In this document: piece after piece, positions 43,379 through 50,426 of the stretch | Layout: each line of letters opens with the position of its first letter | Numbering within the stretch: position 1 is the stretch's first letter | DNA from: Amycolatopsis bullii | GTDB taxonomy: Bacteria > Actinomycetota > Actinomycetes > Mycobacteriales > Pseudonocardiaceae | Direction: 5' to 3' | Assembly: GCF_014654205.1 (NCBI RefSeq) | Contig: NZ_BNAW01000027.1 | Location: 1-64,000 of the forward strand | Length of the DNA stretch: 64,000 nt | Position numbers and translations under genes: made by a program | The notes under the pieces: generated by a model | What the model was told of the DNA's origin: nothing | What the model saw: the letters and a program-made list of their open reading frames with translations, nothing else | Databases searched by the model: none

Positions 43379-43692
43379 GCGAGCACGACGAAGACGGCTA
43401 CAGCGGTGAAGCGACCCTTGAGGTGGACGGCGTTTCGCTGCCGGTGACGGTCGAGCTGCGCGGCTACTTCCAGCCGATCGACGGCTATTACCGCTGGTAC
43501 GGCCGGGTGGCGGTGAACGAGGAACTGACCCGCCTGGCGGGCGGCAAGAAGAAGGCCGTCTCCATCCAGGCGGGCTCGCATTCGGCCACCGGGGAACTGT
43601 CGGACCCGGACCCGTGGGGCCGCTACCGCATCACGGGCACGAGCACGCCGCCGTTCCACGTCCCCACGACGCTGGAAGAGCTCAACGCCTAG
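43375..43692 (+). CDS. DUF4873 domain protein
   Basis: 105 aa from ATG 43375, coupled to the TetR gene by a four-base overlap. Small beta-rich protein with YSGEATLEVDGVSLPVTVEL, the aromatic FQPIDGYYRWYGRV and GRYRITGTSTPPF. The same domain is often found at the C-terminus of, or beside, flavin-dependent monooxygenases, which fits a neighbourhood with an oxygenase. No catalytic residue is obvious. Confidence 0.8.
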   Translation: MSEHDEDGYSGEATLEVDGVSLPVTVELRGYFQPIDGYYRWYGRVAVNEELTRLAGGKKKAVSIQAGSHSATGELSDPDPWGRYRITGTSTPPFHVPTTLEELNA

Positions 43693-43695
43693 CGG

Positions 43696-44145
43696 TCAGG
43701 GCAGGCGCGGGCTCGGCAGTTCCGCACCGGGCAGCACGCCGTTCGCGATGTCCGTGGCCCGCCACTTCCGGATGCTCAGCCGGACCGCCGTGACCGGCGC
43801 GGCCAGGAAGGGCGCGGCCTCCGGGACCTTGGTGACGAGCAGCTCGCGCGCCCGCGCGTCCTCGTCGCGGCCGAGGATCTCGGCGAGCGCCTGGGCCTGC
43901 AGGAACGGCTGCATCGGCGAGCCCGTCGAGACCACGACCGAGACGACCGGGTTCTCCCGGATCGCGGCGAGCGTCCGGCCGCGGTCCTCGAGCACGAGGT
44001 TGAGGGTGAACTCGCCGCTTTCGGCGAAGTACACCCCGCCGACCCACGGGCCGGTGCTGCCCGCAGTGGCGAGGAACAACGACTTGTGCGCGGCGAGGGT
44101 GTTCCGCACGAGGTCCGCGACGGCGGCCGGTTCGAGAGTGGTCAC
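43696..44145 (-). CDS. Pyridoxamine 5'-phosphate oxidase-like (split-barrel) flavoprotein
   Basis: 149 aa from GTG 44145. Split-barrel flavin-binding features: LAAHKSLFLATAGSTGPWVG at the N-terminus, LVLEDRGRTLAAIRENPVVSV in the middle and VRLSIRKWRATDIANG at the end. This group binds FMN, F420 or haem; the cofactor cannot be read from sequence alone. It is convergent with the DUF4873 gene, three bases apart, and appears monocistronic. Confidence 0.8.
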   Translation of the reverse strand: MTTLEPAAVADLVRNTLAAHKSLFLATAGSTGPWVGGVYFAESGEFTLNLVLEDRGRTLAAIRENPVVSVVVSTGSPMQPFLQAQALAEILGRDEDARARELLVTKVPEAAPFLAAPVTAVRLSIRKWRATDIANGVLPGAELPSPRLP

Positions 44146-44221
44146 CGGGCGAAGCTAGGGGGCCGAGAAGCGACACTCCAAGCAGAACAGCACCATCCGG
44201 TGAATATCCCGGACACGCGAA

Positions 44222-44251
44222 AGCCACCTCGGGAAACGTCCCGAGGTGGCT
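44222..44251 (-). terminator. 13-bp hairpin terminator downstream of the DUF3107 gene
   Basis: AGCCACCTCGGGA (44222-44234) pairs perfectly with TCCCGAGGTGGCT (44239-44251) over a 4-nt loop. It lies 15 bases after the DUF3107 stop on the minus strand and upstream of the split-barrel gene, so it separates the two transcripts. Confidence 0.8.
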
Positions 44252-44266
44252 CTTGCGGGCCGTGGG

Positions 44267-44497
44267 TCAGTCGCCGACGCCGAAGCCGACCTTGCGGACG
44301 TCCGAGGGGGCGATCTCGACGTACGCGATGCGGTCGGAGGGGACGATGTACTTGCGCCCCTTCTCGTCGTTGATGCGGAAGAGCCCGTCACCGGCCGTCA
44401 GGGCCTCGGCGACCAGCTTCTCCACCTCTTCGGGAGACTGGCCACTGGACACCACCAGCTCGCGCGGCGTGTCCTTGATGCCGATCTTGACCTCCAC
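44267..44497 (-). CDS. DUF3107 family small protein
   Basis: 76 aa from GTG 44497, preceded by GGAGGTCCC. Sequence features include EVKIGIKDTPRELVVSSGQS at the start and YIVPSDRIAYVEIAPSDVRK at the end; the fold is small alpha/beta. It corresponds to mycobacterial TB9.4 (Rv3208A, from memory), a conserved actinobacterial protein of unknown function and a known T-cell antigen there. It lies downstream of the ferritin-like gene on the same strand with a 119-base gap. Confidence 0.85.
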   Translation of the reverse strand: MEVKIGIKDTPRELVVSSGQSPEEVEKLVAEALTAGDGLFRINDEKGRKYIVPSDRIAYVEIAPSDVRKVGFGVGD

Positions 44498-44616
44498 GTG
44501 GGACCTCCGCTGGAAATTCGTAAGGGATGTGCCGGCCAAGGCTAACCGAACCGGCTCGTTCCGGTGGCGCATGTCCGCGCCCGACCGCGTCGTCACTTCC
44601 GGGTACTCCATCGGGT

Positions 44617-45270
44617 TCAGCCCAGGCCGAGCGCCTGCATGCGCTTCGTGTGCCCCTGTTGCAACCGCCGGAACAGCGCCGCAATTCCGGAGAGGTCGCC
44701 CGAGCCGCTGATGATGAGCTCGGCCAGCCCGTCGCGCTCGGCGACGACGTACTGGGCCTGGGTCAGGGCCTCGCCGAGCAGGCGGCGGCCCCACAGGGCG
44801 AGCTTGTCGCGGGTCTTCGGGTCGGCCTCGATGCCGGCCGCGACCTCGCGTTCGGCGAAGGCCGAGTGGCCGGTGTCGGCGAGCACGGTCAGCACCAGGT
44901 CCTGGGTCTCCGGGTCGAGCCAGCTGGCGATCTCCCGGTACAGGTCGGCGGCCAGCCCGTCGCCGACGTAGGCCTTGACCAGCGACTCCAGGTACGACTT
45001 CGGCGGCGTCGACGCGTGCCAGGCGTCGATGTGGTGCACGAACGGCGCCATCGCGTCTTCGATCTTGATGCCGTTCGCGGCCACGTGCTTGGCGAGCTGG
45101 CCGTAGTGACCGATTTCGGCGGCCGCCATCGCCGCCAGCGCGGCCCGCCCGGCCAGGGTGGGGGCGCTGCGCGCGTCCTCCGCCAGCCGGTCGAAGGCGG
45201 ACAGTTCGCCATAGGCGATCACACCGAGAAGGTCGACTACGCCTTCGCTGATCTCTTTCGGCTCGGTCAC
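44617..45270 (-). CDS. Ferritin-like domain protein
   Basis: 217 aa from GTG 45270. Four-helix bundle with possible diiron ligands: GVIAYGELSAFDRLAEDA, MAAAEIGHYGQLAKH (E-x-x-H), and TGHSAFAEREVAAG (E plus H). It resembles the tRNA hydroxylase MiaE-like group and the mycobacterial protein at the same place (Rv3210c, from memory). Function unknown; a hydroxylase or iron-binding role is possible. It is divergent from the DEAD-box helicase. Confidence 0.78.
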   Translation of the reverse strand: MTEPKEISEGVVDLLGVIAYGELSAFDRLAEDARSAPTLAGRAALAAMAAAEIGHYGQLAKHVAANGIKIEDAMAPFVHHIDAWHASTPPKSYLESLVKAYVGDGLAADLYREIASWLDPETQDLVLTVLADTGHSAFAEREVAAGIEADPKTRDKLALWGRRLLGEALTQAQYVVAERDGLAELIISGSGDLSGIAALFRRLQQGHTKRMQALGLG

Positions 45271-45344
45271 GGGGGCAGGGTATCGCCGAAGCACCCGGAC
45301 GTGTCGGGACGAGACCGATCACACTGGTTCCGGCGCGCCGGGTA

Positions 45345-45373
45345 CTGTCGAAAAACCGCTGACCAGGTACACT
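45345..45373 (+). promoter_or_regulatory. Sigma-70-type promoter of the DEAD-box helicase, with a leader of about 215 nt
   Basis: CTGTCG (-35) and TACACT (-10) are 17 bases apart. Transcription would begin near 45380, giving a leader of about 215 bases before the helicase coding sequence. The gene-free stretch from 45271 to 45593 holds this promoter and the leader; no clear riboswitch or strong terminator was recognised in it. Long leaders are common for cold-shock and RNA-helicase genes. Confidence 0.55.
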
Positions 45374-45593
45374 GGCGTCCGACAACAAGCTTCCGTACGC
45401 CATACCGGCGTCGGGAAACAGGCAGGTCAGGTGGCCTGTCGACGTACTGCAATGTGCGTGCACGCCTCTTCCGGCATTCCCGGGACGGACCGGTTCCGCG
45501 CTCCGAATCAGCGCCAGGGACCAGGGTTTACTCCCGGTCGAGTGTCGAGCGGACCCAGGGCTGTGCGCGCTGGTCACGAGAGAGGCGATCACC

Positions 45594-47303
45594 CTGACCG
45601 CAGAAATTCCCACAACCGAACAGACCCCCGCCGTCGCGCTGGAACACAGCGAGACCGGCCCGGCCGCGCTCGACACCTCGCACCCGCTGCAGGCGGGCGT
45701 CGAGGTCCAGCCCGAGGCCCCGACCTTCGCGTCCTTCGGCGTCAAGCCGGAGATCGTCAAGGCACTCGGCGAGGCCGGCATCGAGCGGACGTTCGCCATC
45801 CAGGCCCTCACCCTGCCGCTGGCCATGGCCGGTGACGACCTCATCGGCCAGGCCCGCACCGGCATGGGCAAGACGCTGGGCTTCGGCGTCCCGCTGCTGC
45901 ACCGCGTGCAGGTCCCCGGCGACGGCACCCCGCAGGTGCTCGTCGTGGTCCCGACCCGCGAGCTGTGCATCCAGGTCGCGAACGACCTGAAGGGCGCCGG
46001 CAAGCACCTGGGCATCCGGACGCTGGCCATCTACGGCGGCCGCCCGTACGAGCCGCAGATCGAGGCGCTCCGCAAGGGCGTCGACGTCGTGATCGGCACC
46101 CCGGGCCGCCTGCTCGACCTGGCCGAGCAGCAGCACCTGGTGCTGGGCAAGGTCCGCGGCCTGGTGCTCGACGAGGCCGACGAGATGCTCGACCTGGGCT
46201 TCCTGCCCGACATCGAGCGCATCCTGCGGATGGTGCCGGACGAGCGGCAGACCATGCTGTTCTCGGCCACCATGCCCGGCCCGATCATCACGCTGGCCCG
46301 CACCTTCCTGCGGCAGCCGACGCACATCCGCGCCGAGGAAAACGACGCGAGCGCGATCCACGAGCGCACCGCCCAGTTCGTCTACCGGGCGCACTCGATG
46401 GACAAGCCCGAGGTCATCGCCCGCGTCCTGCAGGCGAAGGACCGCGGCCTGACGATGATCTTCAGCCGCACCAAGCGCACCGCGCAGAAGGTGGCCGACG
46501 ACCTGGTCGAGCGCGGCTTCGCGGCCGCCGCCGTGCACGGCGACCTGGGCCAGGGCGCCCGCGAGCAGGCGCTGCGCGCGTTCCGCTCCGGCAAGGTCGA
46601 CGTGCTGGTCGCCACCGACGTGGCCGCCCGCGGCATCGACATCGACGACGTCACGCACGTGATCAACTACCAGTGCCCGGACGACGAGAAGACCTACGTC
46701 CACCGGATCGGCCGCACCGGCCGGGCCGGGCGCACCGGCGTCGCCGTCACCCTCGTCGACTGGGACGAAGAGCCGCGCTGGAAGCTGATCTCGGACACCC
46801 TCGGTCTCGACAAGCCGGAGCCGGTGGAGACGTACTCGTCGTCGCCGCACCTGTACGCCGACCTGGGCATCCCCGAGGGCACGAGCGGCCGGCTGCCGCT
46901 GGCCAACCGCACCCGCGCGGGCCTGGCCGCCGAGGAGGAAGAGGACCTGGGCGGCAAGAAGCGCGGCCCGCGTGGCCGGGGCAAGGCCGACGAGGTCGCC
47001 TCGGACGACGCGCCGCGCAAGCGCGCCCGGGCCCCGCGCAAGCGGACCCGCGGCGGCTCGCGGGCGGCCGAGGCGGTCGAGGCCGCGGACAACGCCGCCG
47101 CTGCCGCTCCTTCGGACGAGGCTTCCGCTCCGGCTTCGGAGGGCCGCACCCGGACCCGCCGCCGCACCCGCAGCGGCAACGCCCCGGAAGCGACCGGTCC
47201 GGCCGTCGAGAAGGAGGCCGGCGAGAACGCCGAGCGGCCGGCTCGGCGGCGCCGCCGTCGCCGCCCGGCCGCGACGTCTGATACACCTGCGTCGGCAGAC
47301 TGA
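45594..47303 (+). CDS. rhlE: DEAD-box RNA helicase, RhlE-like, probable CTG start
   Basis: 569 aa if begun at CTG 45594. The frame has no ATG, GTG or TTG between the leader and ATG 45825, but the Q-motif (Gln 70 in FAIQ, with FASFGV upstream) lies before that ATG, so a start there would cut off a required element. GAGAGAGG ends nine bases before the CTG. Motif I is ARTGMGKT (87-94), then VLDEADEML, FSATMP and HRIGRTGRAGRTG. The last ~150 residues are Arg/Ala-rich and probably bind RNA. From memory it occupies the place of mycobacterial rhlE (Rv3211). Confidence 0.88.
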   Translation: MTAEIPTTEQTPAVALEHSETGPAALDTSHPLQAGVEVQPEAPTFASFGVKPEIVKALGEAGIERTFAIQALTLPLAMAGDDLIGQARTGMGKTLGFGVPLLHRVQVPGDGTPQVLVVVPTRELCIQVANDLKGAGKHLGIRTLAIYGGRPYEPQIEALRKGVDVVIGTPGRLLDLAEQQHLVLGKVRGLVLDEADEMLDLGFLPDIERILRMVPDERQTMLFSATMPGPIITLARTFLRQPTHIRAEENDASAIHERTAQFVYRAHSMDKPEVIARVLQAKDRGLTMIFSRTKRTAQKVADDLVERGFAAAAVHGDLGQGAREQALRAFRSGKVDVLVATDVAARGIDIDDVTHVINYQCPDDEKTYVHRIGRTGRAGRTGVAVTLVDWDEEPRWKLISDTLGLDKPEPVETYSSSPHLYADLGIPEGTSGRLPLANRTRAGLAAEEEEDLGGKKRGPRGRGKADEVASDDAPRKRARAPRKRTRGGSRAAEAVEAADNAAAAAPSDEASAPASEGRTRTRRRTRSGNAPEATGPAVEKEAGENAERPARRRRRRRPAATSDTPASAD

Positions 47304-47327
47304 GGCCTACGCACGGGGGTCGGGTAA

Positions 47328-48671
47328 GTGAGCGAAGACGAGAAGGCGCCCGAAAGCGCGCCTGAAGAGGTCACGCCCGCGGCAGAACCGGCCCCCGAGT
47401 ACGGCTCCGAGGACGTCCTGGAGGACGTTGCTCCGACCCCGCCCGCCCCGCGCGTCAAGGCGCGTCGTTCGCCGTGGAACCGCGGGCGGGACCGGGTGAT
47501 CGCCGCGCTGATCGCGGTGGTCGTGCTCGCCGTCGCGCTGGTCATCGGCGCGACGAGCGACAGCGCGGCCACCGATCACACCCAGGCGGCGCCGCCCCCG
47601 GCGTTGCCCGCGGCGCCGGACAAGGTGCCGGGATCCCTCTCCGAGATCTGGAGCGCCTCCAGCGGCTCGACACCGATCCCGGTCGTGGCCGGCGACTCGG
47701 TGGCCACCGCGGACGGCGGCGAGGTCGCCGCCCGCGACCCGCTGACCGGGCAGATCCGCTGGCACTACACGCGTGACCTGCCGTTGTGCACCCTCGACTC
47801 GGTGTGGGGGCGGCTGAACGCCGTCTACCACAAGAGCCGCAACTGCAGCGAAGTCACCCAGCTCGATCCCGCGACGGGCCGCATCACCGCCCAGCGCAAC
47901 GGCAACGCGGAGCTGGGCACCCAGCTGGTCGACGACGGCTCCCACGTCACGGCGACAGGCAAGCAGCTCCTCACCACCTGGCGCGACGACCTGGTGCAGA
48001 GCGCCGAGTACGGCCAGGTCCCGGCGCTGGTCAACGCGGGCAAGCAACCCCGGACGGGCTGCACGTACGGAACGGTCGCGGCGGCGTCGGGCAAGATCGG
48101 CGTGATCGAGCGCTGCCCGGGCGACCCGGCGGACCGCCTGACGGTGTACAAGGCGGCCCCGGAGAAGGACGACGAGCCGCAGGTCAGCTTCAGTTCGGTG
48201 CTGGCGGGCAAGCGAGCCCGCGTGATCGCGATGTCGGGTGACCTGACGGCGGTGGTGTTGCCGGACCAGAAGCTCCTGGTGACGTTCAACGGCGACGGCA
48301 CCCAGCGCGCGGCGTACCCCCTGGACGTCCCGCCGGGCGACCTGGCGGCCGACCCGCCGACGGGCGTCGAGGCGACCACCCAGACGGCGGCGAACATGTA
48401 CTGGTTCAGCGGGTCGAAGGTGGTGGCCCTGTCCCGCGACGACCTGTCGCCGCGCTGGACGTTGAGCAGTGCGCTGGGCCCGGGAGTCACGTTCGCCCAG
48501 CAGCTGGTGGTCCCGATCAAGGGCGGCCTGGCGGTGCTCAACGAGAACGACGGCTCGACGATCCGCACGGTGGGCGTCGAGCGCCGCGGCTATCCGGGCC
48601 CGGTCCGCCTGGCCGCGGCAGGTCCGGTCCTGCTCGAGCAGCGCGGCCCCACCCTCACAGCCCTGAAGTAA
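47328..48671 (+). CDS. Membrane-anchored PQQ-like beta-propeller protein
   Basis: 447 aa from GTG 47328. An acidic, Pro/Ala-rich cytoplasmic part, a basic patch, a membrane helix at about 57-75, then an extracytoplasmic propeller with repeated blades such as GGEVAARDPLTGQIRWHY, TQLDPATGRITAQRNG and SKVVALSRDDLSPRWTL. Three or four cysteines (DLPLCTLD, SRNCSEV, RTGCTYG, IERCPGD) could form disulfides. From memory the mycobacterial counterpart is Rv3212. It follows the helicase by 24 bases and is likely cotranscribed. Role unknown. Confidence 0.83.
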   Translation: MSEDEKAPESAPEEVTPAAEPAPEYGSEDVLEDVAPTPPAPRVKARRSPWNRGRDRVIAALIAVVVLAVALVIGATSDSAATDHTQAAPPPALPAAPDKVPGSLSEIWSASSGSTPIPVVAGDSVATADGGEVAARDPLTGQIRWHYTRDLPLCTLDSVWGRLNAVYHKSRNCSEVTQLDPATGRITAQRNGNAELGTQLVDDGSHVTATGKQLLTTWRDDLVQSAEYGQVPALVNAGKQPRTGCTYGTVAAASGKIGVIERCPGDPADRLTVYKAAPEKDDEPQVSFSSVLAGKRARVIAMSGDLTAVVLPDQKLLVTFNGDGTQRAAYPLDVPPGDLAADPPTGVEATTQTAANMYWFSGSKVVALSRDDLSPRWTLSSALGPGVTFAQQLVVPIKGGLAVLNENDGSTIRTVGVERRGYPGPVRLAAAGPVLLEQRGPTLTALK

Positions 48672-48679
48672 GCGGGCCC

Positions 48680-48955
48680 CGTGATGCCCCTCCAGTCACG
48701 CGAGATGCCCCGCCAATCACGCGAGATTCCCCTCCAGTCACGCGAGATACCCGCCTGATCACGCGAGTTTCGCCTCCGATCACGCGGGGAAAGGTGAGAC
48801 TTTCGAGATCTGCCGGGCATCTCGCGCGCTTGGGCGGGCATCTCGCGTGATCCGGCGGGCATCTCGCGTGCTTGGGCGGGCATCTCGCGTGCTTGGGCGG
48901 GCATCTCGCGTGCGCGAAGCCGGGTCTTGCGTGATTGAGCCCGGGACTGGCGGGG
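48680..48955. repeat. Large head-to-head repeat array (CATCTCGCGTG family) in a convergent junction
   Basis: Left half: about five units of TCACGCGAGATGCCCCTCCA and variants. Right half: five units of GGGCATCTCGCGTGCTTGGG and variants, which are the reverse complement of the left ones. The two arms, each roughly 100-110 bases, meet near 48790 around AGACTTTCGAGATCT. The stretch fills all of the 290 bases between the propeller gene and the small membrane protein gene, which converge on it. Same family as 11781-11935. Confidence 0.88.
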
Positions 48956-48961
48956 CTTGGG

Positions 48962-49417
48962 TCAGGTGAGCCAGAAGAGGGTTAGCGCCGACACCGTGAA
49001 CAGGACCACGGCCAGGCCCGCTCCCACGGCCGGGGGTCCGTTGCGGCGGTCGGCGACTCGCTGGGCCACCAGGGCCAGGGCGGCCGCGATCGGGTGACCG
49101 ATCAGGAGGGTCGCGCCGGGGCCGGGTGCGCCCGTGAACAGGCAGATGCCCGCCACCGCGAGCACGCCGATCGCCAGGACGGCGAGACCGGCGGCCAGCG
49201 AGCCGGTGAGCCCGCGCCACCAGCGGCCACCCGGCCGGGCAGCCGGAGCCGCGGGTGCGTCCGGAGATGCTTCCGCGGGCTCGATCCGCTCGGGCCCGAC
49301 CGGCTCCTGCTCCACCGTCGGCGCTTCCGGCTCGGGGCCCGAGGCGGCCTTTCCGCCTTCGGGGCTCCCGGTCGGCAACGGGACGGTCGCCAGTTCGTCG
49401 GTGTCCGGTGAAGCCAA
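48962..49417 (-). CDS. Small membrane protein with acidic N-terminus, function unknown
   Basis: 151 aa. Residues 1-65 are acidic and Pro/Glu-rich; from about 70 there are three hydrophobic helices (LTGSLAAGLAVLAIGVLAVA, ATLLIGHPIAAALALVA and AGLAVVLFTVSALTLFWL). No family recognised. It begins 13 bases after the RecB-like nuclease gene on the same strand, so the two may be cotranscribed. Confidence 0.65.
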   Translation of the reverse strand: MASPDTDELATVPLPTGSPEGGKAASGPEPEAPTVEQEPVGPERIEPAEASPDAPAAPAARPGGRWWRGLTGSLAAGLAVLAIGVLAVAGICLFTGAPGPGATLLIGHPIAAALALVAQRVADRRNGPPAVGAGLAVVLFTVSALTLFWLT

Positions 49418-49429
49418 GTTCCCTCCCGT

Positions 49430-50281
49430 TCAGGGCGCGAGCAGGTCCCACGGCTGCGCCTGCGGGGCCGCTTCCTGGCCCGCCGCGCAGCTGGGCCGGA
49501 AGTCGCACCAAGCGCAGCGCCGGTCCGGGCGGGGCGGGAACAGCACGTCCCCGTCGCCGCCCGCGTCCAGGGTATCCGTGGCCAGGCGCAGGTCCGCGGC
49601 GGTCTCTTCCGCGCGCTGCAGGTGCCGCTGCAGGCTCTCGGGCGTGTGGTCCGCCGCCGCGATCGTGCCCGTCGGCAGGTGGTGCAGCTCGACCGCCGTG
49701 CACGGCATGCGCAACGTCCGCGCCGCCGCCACCGCGTACAGCGCAAGCGCTTGCGACGCGCGGGCCTCGTACTCGTCCGGCGGGCGACGACCTGTCTTGT
49801 AGTCCACGATCACCAGCGAGCCGTCACGAGCGTCGATCCGGTCCGCCCGACCCTCGATGATCATCGACGGCCGCTCCCCCGGCGTGCCGCTGACCGGCGC
49901 CGACACCCAGCGCTCCAGCCCGACCGGGTCGTGCGAGACGTCGTTGTCCTCGACGTACTCCGCCACCCACCCCTTGGCCCGCGCCCGGTACCGCGCCGCC
50001 TGTTCCTCGCTCTCGAAGCCCGCGTCCTTCCAGAACTCGGCCACCAGCGCCACCGCCCGCTGCGGCACGCGCTTGAGCACCGGCAGGTCGAACAGCGCCC
50101 GCAGCGCGTTGTGCACCACCGCGCCCAGCGTGCTGTGCGCCCACGGCCCGGTGCGCTGCGGGGTCGGCCGCTGCAGGTACGCGAGGCGGTACCGGCGCGG
50201 GCAGTCGTCGAAGGTCGCCAGCCGCGCCGGCGAGACCTTCGTGAGCCGCACCGGTTGCGCGACGCCGAAGTCGAAGCCCAT
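49430..50281 (-). CDS. RecB-family PD-(D/E)XK exonuclease with Fe-S cluster cysteines
   Basis: 283 aa from ATG 50281 (GTG 50293 possible, four residues longer). Nuclease core: GAVVHNALRALFD, EGRADRIDARDGSLVIVDYKTG and QALALYAVAAA. Cys 27 (TFDDCPRRYRL) with Cys 256, 259 and 265 (CAWCDFRPSC) form the one-plus-three pattern of [4Fe-4S] nucleases of the Cas4/AddB type. No cas or recombination gene adjoins it. Stand-alone copies of this kind are common in actinobacteria; a repair role is likely. Confidence 0.87.
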   Translation of the reverse strand: MGFDFGVAQPVRLTKVSPARLATFDDCPRRYRLAYLQRPTPQRTGPWAHSTLGAVVHNALRALFDLPVLKRVPQRAVALVAEFWKDAGFESEEQAARYRARAKGWVAEYVEDNDVSHDPVGLERWVSAPVSGTPGERPSMIIEGRADRIDARDGSLVIVDYKTGRRPPDEYEARASQALALYAVAAARTLRMPCTAVELHHLPTGTIAAADHTPESLQRHLQRAEETAADLRLATDTLDAGGDGDVLFPPRPDRRCAWCDFRPSCAAGQEAAPQAQPWDLLAP

Positions 50282-50329
50282 CTGCTCCTTCACGCCGCCC
50301 ACGCTACGCACCACCACCGACACCTTTTT

Positions 50330-50421
50330 CGGGGGTTCGGGTGGCGGAGCCCCCGACCTGGGGCGAAGCCCCAGATGTCACAGCCACTTTCCGCGCGGGG
50401 CGAGCCGCCCCGCGCGGAAAG
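50330..50421 (-). terminator. Cluster of three hairpins downstream of the GH78-like gene
   Basis: The strongest hairpin has CTTTCCGCGCGGGGC (50387-50401) paired over 15 bp with 50407-50421, with a 5-nt loop. A second, CTGGGGC (50358-50364) with GCCCCAG (50368-50374), has a 3-nt loop. A third weaker one is CGGGGG near 50330 with CCCCCG near 50354. Together they fill the gap between the GH78-like stop and the nuclease gene and probably stop transcription. The arrangement looks like a repeated intergenic element. Confidence 0.8.
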
Positions 50422-50426
50422 CCCAA

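Noticed and set aside
45431..45835. Upstream ORF as an alternative N-terminus of the DEAD-box helicase
   Set aside because: It is in a different frame; the conserved Q-motif region is in the frame of 45594-47303, so no fusion or frameshift is needed.
48590..48904. Minus-strand ORF with repeated MPAQARE and ISRDWRG units
   Set aside because: It is a translation of the palindromic array and overlaps the end of the propeller gene; no sign of a real protein.
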